A DNA stretch of 64,000 nt from Dreissena polymorpha (GCF_020536995.1 NC_068361.1:109159489-109223488); one strand, 5' to 3'; positions 12,240-27,195 are shown, counted from the stretch's first letter. Numbers and translations are program-made. Notes: generated by a model not told the origin, from the sequence alone.

Positions 12240-13925
12240 ATATTGTTTTTCGGTGTGAAACTGGCTCGTTCTCTACATAACATGCCGATCCTGTATATGG
12301 CTATATATTATGTTAACGAGTAGGATAATAACGGATGATACAGGTAACAACAAAAATAACATACGAATCATGTATTACAAATGTATATTCGATAGCGATA
12401 CATGGTTATAAAAATCCGCATTTCTCTCACTCAAGGCAAGTGACCTATTGTATTGACGGTTAAAGGCAAAGCGTTTAATGCAATATTAAACATATACACA
12501 CGTAAATAATGCGGTGTTCATGATATCTGGACAATCAATCCAACAAATCTTTTTGCTCGCGGTTAATCGCATTGTTATTCTCAAATAAAAGCAAATTTTA
12601 TACGACGGAGCAAAATAAAACTAAGGTTAAAGACCCATTCACCACATATCATCAATTGATTTATAATGACTTTAAATTGTGATAACTATGAAGCATATGA
12701 AGCAAGAAACGCTAAAGCTTTTTTTAACGTCCCTTTCATTTTCGTATAAATTGATGACAACATGTCGATTGCGAAAGAGTAGTACAATTAAAACACACGT
12801 GAGTCCGAATGTTTGACACTTTTGCCTTTTGGTACATAGGTATCCTGTTACACACTCGGTGGTCGACTATTTGTCTTTTTAATCAGTGTTTCATGCTATT
12901 TTACTTGTTTCTTTTATCCTACGCTCCAATTTTTAGTTAACGTTAATATAATCGATGGAGTGCTCCGAAAAAAACAGTTATATTTAATGGAAGTTTGTCG
13001 TTAACCTGGTTATAGGTCCATATCAATTTTAACGGGGCAAACACAGTGTAACTGTCTATGTTAAGCACTTGGGGTTAAACTGGTTTCAGTAGCTCAAAAA
13101 CATCACGCTTGGCATAACGTTTTTCACGAAAGTTTTTAGGGTATATACAACTGAATCATAATACAACACTTCAAATTAAAAAGCAAATCTAGAGTATAAA
13201 GTTCGTTGTATTATCATTGAACTATCCAATTGCTGCTTCAAACCAACATATTTGTAACATTTAACACATTTTAATAAGTCTAAAGAACATATAATTTGTT
13301 TATTAAACAGCTTCCGAGACATAGGATCATATAGTTAAATAAGTAGTTAACCTAAGAAAAAATAAACCATATATAGTTCAGATTGTCCCTAAAATTGACA
13401 ATAATGGTGCTAAAAATGGGTCACTGTATGCTGCACTAATGTCATCCTCTTACAACTACCTCGTTAGTTTACCCATATCGATTATATCAACTGAATTTCC
13501 ATGTGCATATACACATGATACAAAGTAAGGCGTGTCGCACATGAGAAAGTGATATTTTGATAATTAAATTATGGCGTATTGAAACATTTTTAACAAGCAT
13601 GTTCAAACATTCAATATTCATAGAACCAAGGTAAGCAAACTATTGTATGTAATTAATTGTAACCATTTTTGCACGACACACATTTTAAGTTTTTTTTTAC
13701 ATAGATGTCTAATAAGGTACGTATTATCTTTATACAAACAACATAACCAATGGAATTACGAAAATATTTCATAAGGAAAGACACAAATAAAACAAATTCA
13801 CGTGTTTTCTTTGAAAGTGTTTGTAGCATACAATGTTCAAATCATGAGCGTTCAGTACCACTCAACGATAACAAGGACATAAGTATTGGTATATTAGTAG
13901 CTTTAAGGCGTTGGACTCTATATTT
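12240..13925. other. Intergenic, nothing recognised
   Basis: No coding frame of interest, no repeat and no obvious homology to the duplicated units to the right, except that the last part may extend the older duplication. Confidence 0.45.
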
Positions 13926-16794
13926 TTAAGTTAGATTAGTGGAAGAATCAAAATAAAATTAATTGTAATACAACGGAACATTTCGGTTATGACAGGAGCT
14001 ATAAGACTCGTTTAGTAACGCATCGTTGATAAGTTTCATGACCATCATGCATAACCGCATTATAAATCAACTATTGATTACAGACAATTCCATCATCAAC
14101 GCACCTGCACTCTCCGATTTCATAAACGCAATCGAGCAAGGTATAAGTGTTTGCTACAGAGTACTATATGCAAAGATCTTATTAAGTCATATGTCAACTA
14201 AATTTCCTGCATGTTCGATTATTTGATGATACATTTTTAACAAAATTATCATTTTACAGTAGATTTAAGTGAATTGCGTAATATAAATGACATTTTCCAA
14301 GAGAAGTTTTAATATTCTCAGGTAATTTACGCATGATACCCTGGGGAACAACAAGTGTACTGTAACAACATACAGCGTCTGAAAATTTTGAAAATAACAT
14401 TTGATTATTAAACTTCATTTAAGCAAGTGTTTACTAGACCTACACAATCAACAGTGATTTAAATTTTCACTTATGACCAAAGCATTTTCCAATTAAGGAT
14501 ATAAACAAGTTTGTTAATACAAATATAAAATTATTGTTACTTTTGATAATTGTCCATAATCATGACTATTTGTTAAGATTTTACTATTGATTATGAACCA
14601 GTTTATGTTGTTTAATAAAAATGTGTACAATACAAGTTAGATGTATGATATTATTTTCATACTGACAATGCAGGTCGTAAACTCTGTTTAATTGAACATT
14701 GACACACGTCTGGTATAAATTAATTATCGTCATTTACACGCACGTTAATAACCATTACTGTAAGCAGACAGTCCTAAGCTGTTTTGGATTATATCACGAA
14801 AGGAGATATGACTACAGAAACATGTCGTTAATTAAGTTAATGTAAACAACTATCACCTATCGCAACGATTAAATGATTATTAGGACGGTAGCGAAACCAA
14901 AGTTATGCGTAGGTGGGATAATTACTATGTTTTTACTCTCAATAATGTTGATAACAAATAAAAACAGTGTTTGCAAGTATTAACCTTATAAGCCATGTTG
15001 CAAACATGTCTTATTTGCTTTATTTGGCAGTTATGACGTGTGCGAGGCGTTTGGACTGACGAAAATGAGATGTTTATCCCAAACGTATGTAATAAAGAGT
15101 TCAATGCTACATACAATCTAATACTGGCGTTTGCGATTTAATCACGTGCTTAATCTTAACATGTTAGTCTCTTAAACAAATCAGCGCAAAATGTTATAAT
15201 ACACACAATATCACTCTGTCGTGGAAAACAAACAATATATTGACAATTAAAAGCTAGTAAAACGATCGTTTAAAAAATACTGTTCAATGTGGCGTCAGCA
15301 AACTTGTTGAATATGTTTGTGGGCATAACATGTCGTTAAATTTCGATTTACAGTCGGGTTGTTATAAGAACTTCTTAATTATACCCCTTTAATTATAAAA
15401 ATGACAAAAAGTTAACTTTTAAATAATCTGACTCGCTCCATCATCAAACGGGTCGACATGGTTTGTAGACATATAATCTCGACACATTTTAATAACCAGA
15501 AAAATCGCAAAAAATTAGTTATTGATTATTGCCATTGGATAATCATAAATAAGTTTAATTACACCAGTCCGCTTTTTTACCATAGATAGTTTTGAATATA
15601 TTGTAATTAATTGTAATGGTTGGCATATCTTTTCGTTTTTCCATTATCATCTAGAGCGCCTCTGACACTTTTGGATGATAAAATAAATATATATTCAAAT
15701 TAAATGCGTCGACTCTCTGTTTGCAATAGTTGAAATCGTATCAGTCAGAAAATAAGTTTAAAATTTGTGTTGGCGTATTATTGCGGCAAGCTTGAATAAC
15801 CAGCCGGATTGCATATCATTACAGATTGCGTGTAAATACATTTTTTGCAAAAGAGGTATACATCCTTAATAAATAAATGTAACCCAGACCGTACAAGAAA
15901 ACATATTGTGACGCACTTAAACTCTTGATCTTGTATTGAAACCTTCAGTTATACTAAATTAAGTTAGCAAACTACGAATCTCAAAAAAGTTTTACTGGAA
16001 AATGAAACGGATTTGAACATTTTTCTGTCTGAGTTGTGTACGTTTCCATAATTGCGTTAAATGTTCTCTGATGAAGACCATTAGTCAATTAAAATAGAAG
16101 ATGAAAAAACGATCCAAGTGTGTATGAAGTGTATTTCAGATATTAGCTTAAGGTTCATTCCGGTGTTCCACTCATTCAAAACATATTAACACTTACGCAT
16201 AGTACAAGTATGTGAATGTGAGAGACCGTTTATCACATACATAAAACATGTACTCGAGGAAATTAAAAAAGTATTTTAAGAGTAATACAGGTAAACAAAG
16301 TATAACTCAACCTTTGATATTGCATATTTTTACAGTATTACTCATGTAATTTTGAAAACGTTTAAAATGTTGTGTTTTGTTCGAAGAGCATTTGTCAACA
16401 ATTTGCAAATGCATTTATTATTTATTACAACGTGAAGCATTTGCAAATATCGGAGCGTAACATAATGGTTTATCTATTTCCTATTAATTAATACAAAGAC
16501 ACATTTGTGCATCTTATATGCTGTTGTATAACTTCTATATTGTTTCGTTAAATATGTTACTGAAACGTCTGAAAACCCTTAGTAAGCTTATAGAATGAAA
16601 AGCCAAAATACTATAGATTAGTATAATTCCATAAAATCAAACTATAAGTAAATTGTAAACCCAGTGTGCATGTAACTAATATCCTCTTGAAATCGACATT
16701 GACGAATTATCTAACGTGAGATGAAACTATCATTAAGACTCTTTGAAACATATCAGACGCATGCACAGTTTAGTATTAGTATATAGTATATATA

Positions 16795-16936
<142 letters not shown>

Positions 16937-16954
16937 GTATATATATTTATAAAT

Positions 16955-17320
16955 GAGAGCCAACATGACGAAGATGCACCAAAGACATTTAAGGAGCATT
17001 TTATTTTTGCAATATAATGATTTTTAAACATGTAGAAACATATGTTTTTACAATCTCCACAGGAATCATCATTATGCAGTAGCTTGGTCAATCACAATCA
17101 GTGTGAGAATTCATTATTTTCTTTTATGGACTCTTTATGAAAATTACAGTTTGGCATTAAACAGTTTGCCAACGAAAACAAGGATCATGAACTACCTCTT
17201 GTAATAAAGTGCAGTGATGTTGCACACAGTGGAAATCTACTGGTCCTTCGGTTGGCAAAGCTGATAACGACGTCCATTTAATAAATTATAAAACTAATTA
17301 CTGGCGTCTGCATAAACCAT
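16955..17320 (-). pseudogene. GPCR relic A: N-terminus to start of TM3
   Basis: On the minus strand this matches the first third of the intact receptors at 28,741 and 45,730. From the start codon side (17,320) the DNA aligns with their N-terminus ('ggcgtctgcataaaccat' against 'ggcgtcttcatacgccat'), then TM1 and TM2, and ends in '[15 protein letters not shown]' at the beginning of TM3. Homology stops at about 16,955, next to the TA microsatellite. The remaining two thirds, including DRY and NPxxY, are absent. The frame is disrupted in several places, so it cannot encode a receptor. Unit B ends its relic at the same point, so truncation came before that duplication. Confidence 0.8.
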
Positions 17321-17819
17321 GTATGCATCTTATGTGCATCTTTATAACACGTCTTATAACAACAGAACCACGGGCTTGGTGAGTAACTTATGTTTTCGTA
17401 CAGAGCAAATTAATTTGTTTTCTGTATTCAACGCTTATCAGGTATTCTTTTTAACCCAGCAATATCACAAAAGATTATGTCTTTAAAAAAACCAACAGTG
17501 CAATATGAAGAACACTGCGTTATATATACGTTTTCGGTTTAGAAACAACTCTGTCCAAATACGTCAAATATACTCTTTTTTACCCCTTTGTTTCACTCTA
17601 TAAATCCTGTTCCATATTCCGTCGAAGTTATATTTACCACGTTTTCATCGTTAATTGAACTCAGGAAATTACGTGATTCTCGTTTTATATGCTGGAAGGG
17701 TAAATCAGTAATGTGACAAAAACAATAACGTAATTGTGTGCATACCTGTTTAAAAGTTGCAATTGTCATTTTGTGGGTCATTTTACATTCCACTTTGATA
17801 ATTAAATTTGTGTAATCAG
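17321..17819. other. Spacer between the two old duplication units
   Basis: Sequence upstream of relic A that lacks the conserved upstream block seen with relic B. An open frame on the minus strand (17,898-17,593, about 100 codons, GTG rather than ATG at its start) resembles no protein I know. The matching part of unit A has a stop after about 15 codons, so I do not call it a gene. Confidence 0.4.
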
Positions 17820-20557
17820 TAGTATATCTCGCCGAAGAATCACACTCAAAGTAATTGAGATACAACGAAACGTTTTGATTACGACAGGAGCAACACACGC
17901 TCTTTTATTAATGCATCATTTTTAATGTTCATGACCATCATGCATAACCGCATTACAAATCAACTATTAATGACAGACAATTCCTTCATCAACGCACCTG
18001 CACTCTCCAATATCTATTACACAATCTACCAAGTTATAAGCCGCAGTGATTCCTACAGATTACTATTTGCAAACATTTTAGGGAATCATGTCAAATCAAT
18101 TTGCTTCATGTTAAATATAGAGAATAATAGGTAAGTGTTGATTATAGATAAGGTTTATCATGCGAGGCTAAGAAAACAAAATGCACGAGCCTTTTGTCGT
18201 TAAGTCAAGTTATGCATACAACTATCACCTTTCGCAAAGATTAAATAATTGTTATGACGGTAGTGAAACCGAAGGTATGCAGAGATGGGATATTTACTTT
18301 GTCCCGACTCTCAATAATGTTGATAACAAATAAAAACAATGTTTGCCAATATTAGCCTCATAAGGCAAGCTGTAAACATGTTTTATTTGGTATATTCGGC
18401 AGTTATAACGTGTGCGAGGCGTTTCAAATGACAAACATGAGTCGTTTATACCACACGTAATTAATAGATAGTTAAATGCCCCTTACAAACGAATACTAAC
18501 GTTTGCGATTTAATCACTTGTTTATCTTAACATGCTAGCCCCGCAAAAGAATCAGCACAACATGTAATGAAACACACCATTTACTCGGTCAAAGGTAAAT
18601 GCAATTTGACAGCCATTTCTACGTCGGAAAATATGTTTAAAATATATTGACAAATAAAAGCTAGTAAAACGCCCGTTTAAAAAATACTGTTCAACCGTGT
18701 CATCATCAATTTTGGTGAACTGTGTTTGTCAAAGCATGTCGGTAAATTTTGATTAACAGCCGGGTTGTTATAAGAACTTCATAATAATGACCCTTTAATT
18801 CTAAAAAATGACAACAATTAACTTGTACGTCATCTGACACTCTCCATCAGCAAACATGGTGACATGGTTTGTAGGCATATAATATCGACCAATGTTGATA
18901 ACCAGACATATCGAAAAAAAAATCTGAACTATAGCTTTTTAATTATCATACATAAGTAAAATTACACTTGTCCGCTTTTTTACCTTAAATAGTTTTAACA
19001 ATATCGTTACCAAGTATGTTTGAGATATCTTTTCCTTGTTCAATTATCATCCAAAGCGCCTCTGACACTTTTTGATAATAAAAATATATCTAAATTAAAC
19101 GTGTCGACTCTCTGTTTGTAATAGTTTATATCGTATCAGTCAGACAATTAGTTGACAATTTGTGTTGGCGTATTATTTCGGCAAGATTAAATAACCACCC
19201 GGATTGCATAATATTACGTTTTGTGTGTACACACATTTTTGCAACACATGTATACATCCTGAATAAATTACTATAACCCAGAAATTAAATGAGCATATTT
19301 TGTGACAAACTTGAACTATGATACTGTATTAAAGCCTCTATATTAAGTTAGCAAAATACCAATTTCAAAAAAAATTGCTGGCAAAAGAAACCGATTCGAA
19401 CAACGCTCTGTCTCAGTTGTAAACGTTTCTATCATCGTGTGAATTATTCTTTAAAGTAGAAAAATAGATAACTAACAGTGAACATGAATAAACGACGACT
19501 ACCTCTGTTTATAAACTGTGTTTCAGATATTAGCTCAATGCTCATTCCGGTGCTCGACTCTTTCAAAATTCAATTAACACCTACGCATGGTAAACGTGTG
19601 TGAGAGACCGTTTATCACATACAAGAAAACATGTACTTGAAGAAATTAAAAATGTAGTTGAAGAGAAATAAGAGTTATCAACCAAGTATAACTTAACCTT
19701 TGATATTGTGCATTTAAACAGAATTACTCAGTTTAAAATGTTGTTTATTGTTCGTAGAGCATTTGTTAACATTTTGCATGTGTATTTTTCAATTATTATA
19801 ACGTGATACATTTGCATTTATCGGCGTTACCTAATGGTTAATGTATTTCCTAGTCACTATAAGCAAGATACAGCTTATGTGCATCTTTATAACGAATATA
19901 TTGTATCGTTAAATATGTTGCACTGAATCATCTGAAAATAGGATGTATGCTTTTAGTATGCATCGTCAAATGACTATAGATTGGTTTAATTCCATAAAGT
20001 GTATCTAAACGTTTCTTGTTAACCCAGTTTCATGAGATTACTATCCTCTACAAATTGGCATGGACGAAGTATCAACCCGTTTGATGAATCATTTCGACTC
20101 ATTTCCACTGGAGCATACCAGTTGCGTGCACATTTTAATATTTCTTAAAGTAAAACGATCTCTTCCTAAACACGAATATCTGTATGAAAGCCAACATGGC
20201 AAAGATGCAACAAAGACCTTAAAGGGGCATTTTATTGTACAGTATTAGGGATTTGTAAAGATGAAGAAACACATGTTTTTACCATCTCCACAGGAATAAG
20301 CATTATGCAACTAGCTTGGTCAAATGCAGTCAGCTTCACAAATCTTAACAATTGTTTCTTTTGTATTCAGGACACTTTATGACAATTATTAACAGGTTTC
20401 CAACGAAACCAAACACCATGAAGTACCAGATCGTTATTGTAAGAAATTGCAGTGACTATGCACACCTGTAGAGGAAATCGACCAGTCCTTCTGTTGGCAA
20501 AGCTGATAACGACATGTCATAATATGAAAATAATTACTGGCTTCTGCTTACACAATC
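17820..20557. repeat. Old tandem duplication, unit B (contains GPCR relic B)
   Basis: Second copy of the unit described at 13,930-17,320, same orientation, somewhat shorter (about 2.7 kb against 3.4 kb). The difference comes from the TA expansion and several indels. The short frame at 17,925-18,134 is matched by one at 14,026-14,226, but their peptides diverge after about 25 residues. Confidence 0.75.
20185..20557 (-). pseudogene. GPCR relic B: N-terminus to start of TM3
   Basis: Minus-strand relic homologous to relic A and to the intact receptors. 'aagatgcaacaaagacctta' (about 20,201) corresponds to the start of TM3 in the genes, 'caacgaaaccaaacaccatg' (about 20,400) to TM1, and 'taattactggcttctgct' (about 20,530) to the N-terminus. 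Homology ends near 20,185, where relic A also ends. Several frameshifts and stops are visible. Unlike relic A, it keeps about 2.3 kb of upstream sequence collinear with the upstream region of the intact gene at 28,741. Confidence 0.8.
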
Positions 20558-23000
20558 CTCAAGTCTAGGTTCATCAAGGACACTTGTTACCGTTGATGTA
20601 AATAATTTATAGCTCGGTTCGTTTCCAGCAAGACAAAGTTCAATGTAACGTGAATATGTCTTTCTTGAATCACCACTATACTTGAGTACATCAATGTAAA
20701 ATATAGCACAGCGCCAAAGAAGTGAAATATGTTGATTGTTGTGGCATCATATTGTATGATCCGTAGTAGAAACTAATAGCTCCTTAAGCCATGTTAGTAT
20801 TATTCCAAACATTTTCGTTCCACAAATAATAACGTATTATATTTGAATGTATTATGAATGAATATTATATACGTTTGTATTTTCATCATTGGGGAGAATT
20901 TCTGTCGACACTTAAGCTTTTTAACTATGTTCATTTTAATAGCATTTTCGAAAACGGTGCATGTGTTTTATAGACAATTGTTTTTCTTTTATAACGCTGA
21001 TATTACATGTTGATTAGTTATTCAATCAATGAAACAAGATTTGATGACTAACGACAGTTATAAACTGGAAATATGTATACACAAAAGAAAAAATGTATTA
21101 TTCAGGAAACTTAATTTAATTGTTAATATAGAATATAAAATAATTATGTTGAAAAGAAATGACGGTTTATTATAACAAATGGCTTCTGTTGTTTTGTAAA
21201 ATTTTACTCTTTTTTAAAAATACTTATTTTCATTTGATAACCAGGCATTTTGGCAGTACCTTGTCTCTATTACAGTAAACAAGTCACACACCTGACGTTG
21301 CAAAAGATAACTGCATCTTATTTACCCAGTTTACTGCTAGTGTTTACAGATGTTCAAGCTGAGTTTGAGAGCACCAAGCTCCCATAGAAATGATCTTCAT
21401 GAATATTTCGAGTTTATCTGATATCAAAACATCTTGGAAGGCTATTTCAAATTAATAAGTTGTTCGACGAAATTTAGCCCCAACAATATAAATATATATT
21501 CATTTGATTTCCGATATAACCAGAGGCGATATGTGTAGTGTTTCCATAATATAAGTGATAATTTATGTAAAACAAATTCTGTACAAGTGCCAATAATGAC
21601 CTTTTTATACACACATCTGCCCAAGAAAATGTCCATTAATTGTATTAGTAACTCTTTAACACGACCCATAACTACTTCCATTTTGAATACCAAGCTCAGA
21701 GCACTGCGTAAACGTATTTTTATTTAACTATTCTGCGAGCTTTATTAAACGATTATCCATCGTTTACAAACTTAGCCAGGATGTTAAACTTGTTCAAGAA
21801 ACTCACATAGGTTTTTATTGATAAGTAAAAGATTTTACGTTGTCCTTGTTATGATCGTAATATTTTGTATATGAAAGTTTAATACACGACCAAAATGTAT
21901 ACTGTCATTTTGTGCGATGAACCTTTTTATAAAAACCCTGAGCAAAATATGTTAATACACATTTAAACATTAACATAATTAATATAAAAATATCTCTTCT
22001 TTAAACAAAAGCGTTAGCTGACGACTGCGAGCTCAATCTGAATATAAAACTATGACATAAACATAAATCATAACAAACAGTTTGATATAAGTCATTTATA
22101 ATAAATTGCTTTTTTGGAGGGTGTGTGTGTTTCAATCATGACAAGTATCCGAAGTGTAGCGTTATGTATTTGATTTAGCGCACAGAATACACATTTAGAA
22201 ATCATAATTTTATATCGGTTATATACGTCATGTTACAATAACTTTCAGTGAAATGGTGTTCATGATGTTTTAAATACAACAATCGTTTACATGTTTAAAG
22301 CTTTCTAGTTAGACGTATATGGCAAAACGGGTTGTTCTTAAAAATTAAGTTTAGCGTATACAGTCAAGTTACCATTACCTGATCATTACCCATAGCGGAT
22401 CACTTTGATGTTCAAGACTGCGTATCGAGATAAATAGTTGACATTTTAGATGATTTTGTGCACACAGCATTTTCAAGGCCTGTTCTTAAACACGCATTGA
22501 TTGAGTCGTTATCGGAGCTTCTCTTTGTCAAACATTTCGGTATGTTTTGCTGACATTAATCAAGATAATGTTGGTGTCAACTTACACCATAGCTTGCAAT
22601 AAAACTCAAATGAACGTCTTGTTTTTAAACAATATTTGTAACATGTTTATACAATTAGGTTTTGATTTAGTGCAACGAAATTGAATTAACTACACATTTC
22701 AGATTAATAGAACAAGACAGCAAATGTCCAATTAACAAAATATTACACACGGAAAAATATTAAAATCACATCATGATCAAACTGTCATGATTATATATGT
22801 TTTAGTTGATCACCGTAAAAGTCAAAGATTGACCACGCCAATACACCCGCGTTTCCCTCTGATGTACATTTGCTTTGTTATGTTTAAATTACTGCGGAAA
22901 ATAACCTGTCTTGAGTATGGAAAGAAAAAGTATTATTTTTCTACAACAATTAGTTTAGGATTGTGCATACACCGCTATAACACTCAAAAGGAATATTGGG
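20558..23000 (-). other. Upstream region of relic B, collinear with the upstream region of the intact GPCR
   Basis: Blocks in the same order as upstream of the gene at 28,741 are 'cacacctgacgttgcaaaag' (21,288) against 'taga cgtgacgttgtagaac' (29,520); 'aatcaagataatgttggtgt' (22,558) against 'aatcaagattaatgttggtgt' (30,119); and the cluster 'gatcaccg...acacccgc...cctctg' (22,807-22,863) against 'aatcaccg...acactcgc...cctctg' (30,357-30,411). The ancestral duplicated segment therefore included at least 2 kb 5' of the receptor. The best-conserved stretch (22,790-22,960 and 30,345-30,560) is a candidate promoter or first exon, unproven. Confidence 0.6.
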
Positions 23001-23723
23001 GCTTGTAAGGATGGATAAACGAATGATAGCATATCAAGATCAATCACAATACGTATTTATGATAAGAGACTTTAAGCAATTCTTTAACAAAACTGTTGTT
23101 TATACTGTTATGTAAAATATATAAATTGTAGAATGTATATAATATGTTATTATATGCACCTATTGCTTGTAAACTTTGTACGGTGTGGAGTGGGAGGCAC
23201 TCGACCAACAAACTCTTATTGACAAGGAGAATAAAATATAATAAACGGAAAAAAGATCGAGCATAACATAATTGAGGATATGTATTTTTTTTAAAGTAAA
23301 TTAACCATGTGCACTCTATCCAACTGTCTCCGAGACGCCATCTCACAAACTTTGATCTCTGGCGCTGCCTTTCTTGGAGATGCATAAATATTGCGCTACT
23401 AACCAGAAAGTTTCGAACAATAATAAAACATTATCAAATAAGGAGATGTAGGTTTTATGCAATCAACAGTTAACAGGAAAAAAACTGAATTGCAGTTCAA
23501 AACTGTTACAGAGGAACCTTTATAGAAAGTCATCTTGTCATGGTGAACTGCAAACGAGCATATTGTGATTTAACCAGTGTAAAGATCAAATTTTCAAGCA
23601 ATATTATAAATAATAACATGAAACATCTGCGCTCAAAATACATAAAGTGTTGCAGTAACAAAAACATTGACTGACAATTGAACTACAAGGTGGTGTAAGA
23701 TCAGTCCGTCGAACCAATTCACG
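23001..23723. other. Unique spacer left of the recent duplication
   Basis: A minus-strand open frame of 113 codons (23,385-23,044) is present, but it matches nothing I recognise and is Leu/Tyr-rich in AT-rich DNA. I call nothing here. Confidence 0.4.
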
Positions 23724-24289
23724 TGTACAACAATAATAAATTGTTGTAACGTTCATGTTCTATTTCATTTGAATACCCGTTGTATTGAAAGGATACACAC
23801 AGATTACATTGACTAATTAAATTACCGATCTAACACTTAAGTCTCGTAATATTTGGAAAAAAATGTTAATTTTACAAGGATGTCTTAATGGCCAAATAAT
23901 ATAGTATTTGTGAATGAAAAGCGCATTAAATGTTATAAAAAGTGTGAAGTGTACATCTGATTTCGTGTCTGCAACCTTAATATCACCCATTTTAAAAGCG
24001 ATCGTGGTAGAGATTATTCCATGACTGACACTATCAATGCTCTTGGTTATGGACATGGGAAAAACGAAGCAAATCTTCTTCTATCTTATAGGTTTCACAA
24101 CAATTTCAGCACGATTTTAATTCGTGGATATTACGTCGTCACCAAATAGAGCGCATGCGTGTCATGATGACCTAGTCACTGACAATATTTTACTAAGCCC
24201 CGTAAATTATGAGCTACTTGATAATCAACATAAGTAGAATGAGCGTTTTGATTTAGAGATAAGCCACAACATGTCACACATTATTGTAT

Positions 24290-26690
24290 TTGAACTTTCT
24301 TGCGAATATGTGTATTCAATTATTGGATGCATTTGATCTTACACAATGCTAATAGATTTTTGCAAATGGATTACTTGTTTAAACCGAGTAATTTATAATA
24401 TTATTTACAACTTAGTATTTAAATAAATTCATTCTTGTGTTTTGTACCTTGAATGATTACGAATGAAAGCAAAATATCAAGCATATTCAAAAAGTTCCAT
24501 CATCCACTAAATGAAAGTCATGCAGCTATCGCAACCTCATGTTCTTAATGCCAACGTTTTTCACTTTGGCTCAACTTTATGTTAAAATTGATATAAATAT
24601 AGTTAATTAACCTTTTACGAATATTGTGTTACCTTTGAGCGTATATAGTATAATGTCTATATATAAATAAAATCTTGTAAATGGCATTACAGCTATAATT
24701 GCACGCTAAGTTGCTTTGATGGAAAACAATTCATTTTACAACCTATGCAAGTACTCATGTTTATAAATGTGATGTGATTGTATGCTTTTGTTAAAGTGTG
24801 GTGAATAAATATTCAATCAATTGCAACATTTTGCCATATATTATCATAGCCCATATAAAATACACCGTCTTTATTGTTGAACTTTCAGTTATAAGTTTCA
24901 TCTGCAAAAAGAGATTACAAGCCTGATAGTTAGACAGTAAAGTTGCAAATGTGTTCACTCATTTGCCAACTATGCATAATGGCTTGGTTCGGGGAGCCAG
25001 AAATCGCATAAAACGGTAAACGCTGCATAATGGTCTTGTAGAATCCTCATGTGTGTTTATTTATAATATTCATCATTGTCAAAATCTATTAAATATCTTA
25101 TTCATATAGAGATACATTTGTATAATGTGTCGTATCATAAGATACATACTTAAATAACACCTTTACGTTTATATATTTTTTTAATTATTTCGTTATTGTA
25201 TTATTAGTTAAATAATGTATCTTTTAATATTGTGCACAAACTAGGGATCATCAGGTTCGTATTAATGTAATAAGAGCAACGTACGCTCATTTCGATTTTC
25301 TATATACCATCAAAATATGGTAGATAATTATATTTAAATTCATATATATTATTAGTTACCATCGGTCACAATCTAAATGTTTTATCATAATTTTTACACA
25401 GATGTTTCATTAATTCGAGGTGTGATCGTGTGAAAGTACTAGTATTTCTAAATGACAATATGTTTGTATAAGTCGTAAACAATTTTTATTATTCCGGACA
25501 GTAATAAGATCGCCATTGCTACATTTTCTTGTAAGCATTTTTTTAATTAGTTAATTGACAATAACATGTATATACATACATTCCATTTGAAAACCGATGT
25601 ATATGCTTTCCAAATGAAAGAGCTTGTATTGAAATTGCAATCATACATGTGCTTCATTGTAGAAATATTGATATGGCGCTCAGGCCCGGATGTTTTGAAA
25701 TTTCATGGATAATTGTACAGGGTGATTAGTTTTTATGTGTTTCTTTTAGCAAATATCGCATTATTTAAAAACAAAACTGGCAATGTAGAGCGATTCAGCG
25801 AAGATTCATTTTAGTAATTTGTAATTTGTTAAATTTGATTCGGTCGTTTTAGTGGAAACAAAAAACTACCTGTGTGTTTTATGAGCCAATAAAGCAATAA
25901 AAACTCAAGGACTACGTGCGATTATCTTATTCGTAATTTTAAGTCATCGTTGCATGTTGTTACTTCGTATCCCGCATATTAGAAGAATAGTTTAATCCTT
26001 TAGGGTGTTTATAAATATGTTCTATGCATGCGCTGAAATCGCAAATTCGTGTAAGAAATACATATTACGTGGTGGTAATGCTAAGTATATAATAATATTG
26101 CGATAACACAAAAAGGAGCATTCATAGAAAGCAGCGACAAGGATTAAAAAGCAATGAATACATCACCTAATATTATTGTCAGCATTTTGAGAAGAATGTA
26201 CCAATATACATCTTAGTTATGAAGAACAGCCAGAAAAAAAACATTAAGATGATTATCTCCATCAGTATATTCCTATTACCGCAAAACTACATAATATACA
26301 TAAATATCATTGTTCAATAATGCACAGCAAGGAACCTTATAAATGATTAAAATAACACTCATCAAACATAAATTGATCTCTGATAGCTAGACATACAGTA
26401 GGCATGTTCTGTAATTGTTATTCCAGAAGCATATTTCAGTCGCAAGGAGGGAAACTTATGACAACCACTCATGGATTTTATAGACCATAAAACGACTTAA
26501 AAGAAATCCCTTACGCAAAAATATTTAAGCCTCGGTTAGATTATGATTTTAATGATTTTATTATTAATAATATTTGCCGCTTACATTGCAAAATTTAGTG
26601 TAGTAGTTTTCGACATTCAATTGGTCATAATGCGGTTCGCTCGAAAGCTGTAATCAATAATCGAACTTAAAAACAGTACACTAGCTTAAT
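24290..26690. other. Non-coding 3' flank of the intact GPCR in unit 1
   Basis: About 2.4 kb of AT-rich DNA without an open frame of interest, matched along its length by 32,068-34,480 in unit 2. Differences are spread evenly, as expected for unconstrained sequence. Confidence 0.6.
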
Positions 26691-26696
26691 ATAGAG

Positions 26697-27030
26697 GGGG
26701 ATGGGGGCAAACTTAATAATACGAATTATACAAAAATAAAAGAACAGATTATAAAGCAAGCTATATAGAATTGACCCATGTCTGTCAAAATGGGTAAGAA
26801 ACATTTTGGATAACGAAAGTTAAAGAAAAGTGTCGGTCAAGATCGTTTGTGTCAACACGCTTAATCTAAGGGGCGCAAACTTAATAATACGAATGATACA
26901 AAAATAAAAGAACAGCTTATAAAGCAAGCTATATAGAATTGACCCATGTCTGTCAAAAGGGGTAAGAAACGTTTTGGATAACGAAAGTCAAAGAATAGTG
27001 TCGGTAAAGACCGTATATTGTGTCAACACG
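26697..27030. repeat. Two-copy tandem repeat of about 170 bases downstream of the GPCR
   Basis: The block 'gcaaacttaataatacgaat' through 'cgaaagt...gtgtcggt' occurs at about 26,703 and again at about 26,874. The same two-copy arrangement is at about 34,493 and 34,664 in unit 2, so it arose before the unit duplication. Confidence 0.8.
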
Positions 27031-27195
27031 TGATACTTGTGCACTATGACCTGTGCATTTTTGTCGCTGAAATCTATAAAATTATCAAATTAAGACTATA
27101 GATCTATGTTATTTATCTTTTAGATTGTTTTGTGTTTTGTTAATAGTCAGTAAATAATGTTTTTTTATCTGTAATTATAATAAAATGTTGGACCA

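Noticed and set aside
17593-17898. Minus-strand frame between the old duplication units
   Set aside because: Begins at GTG, is stopped early in the homologous unit A, and is unrecognised.
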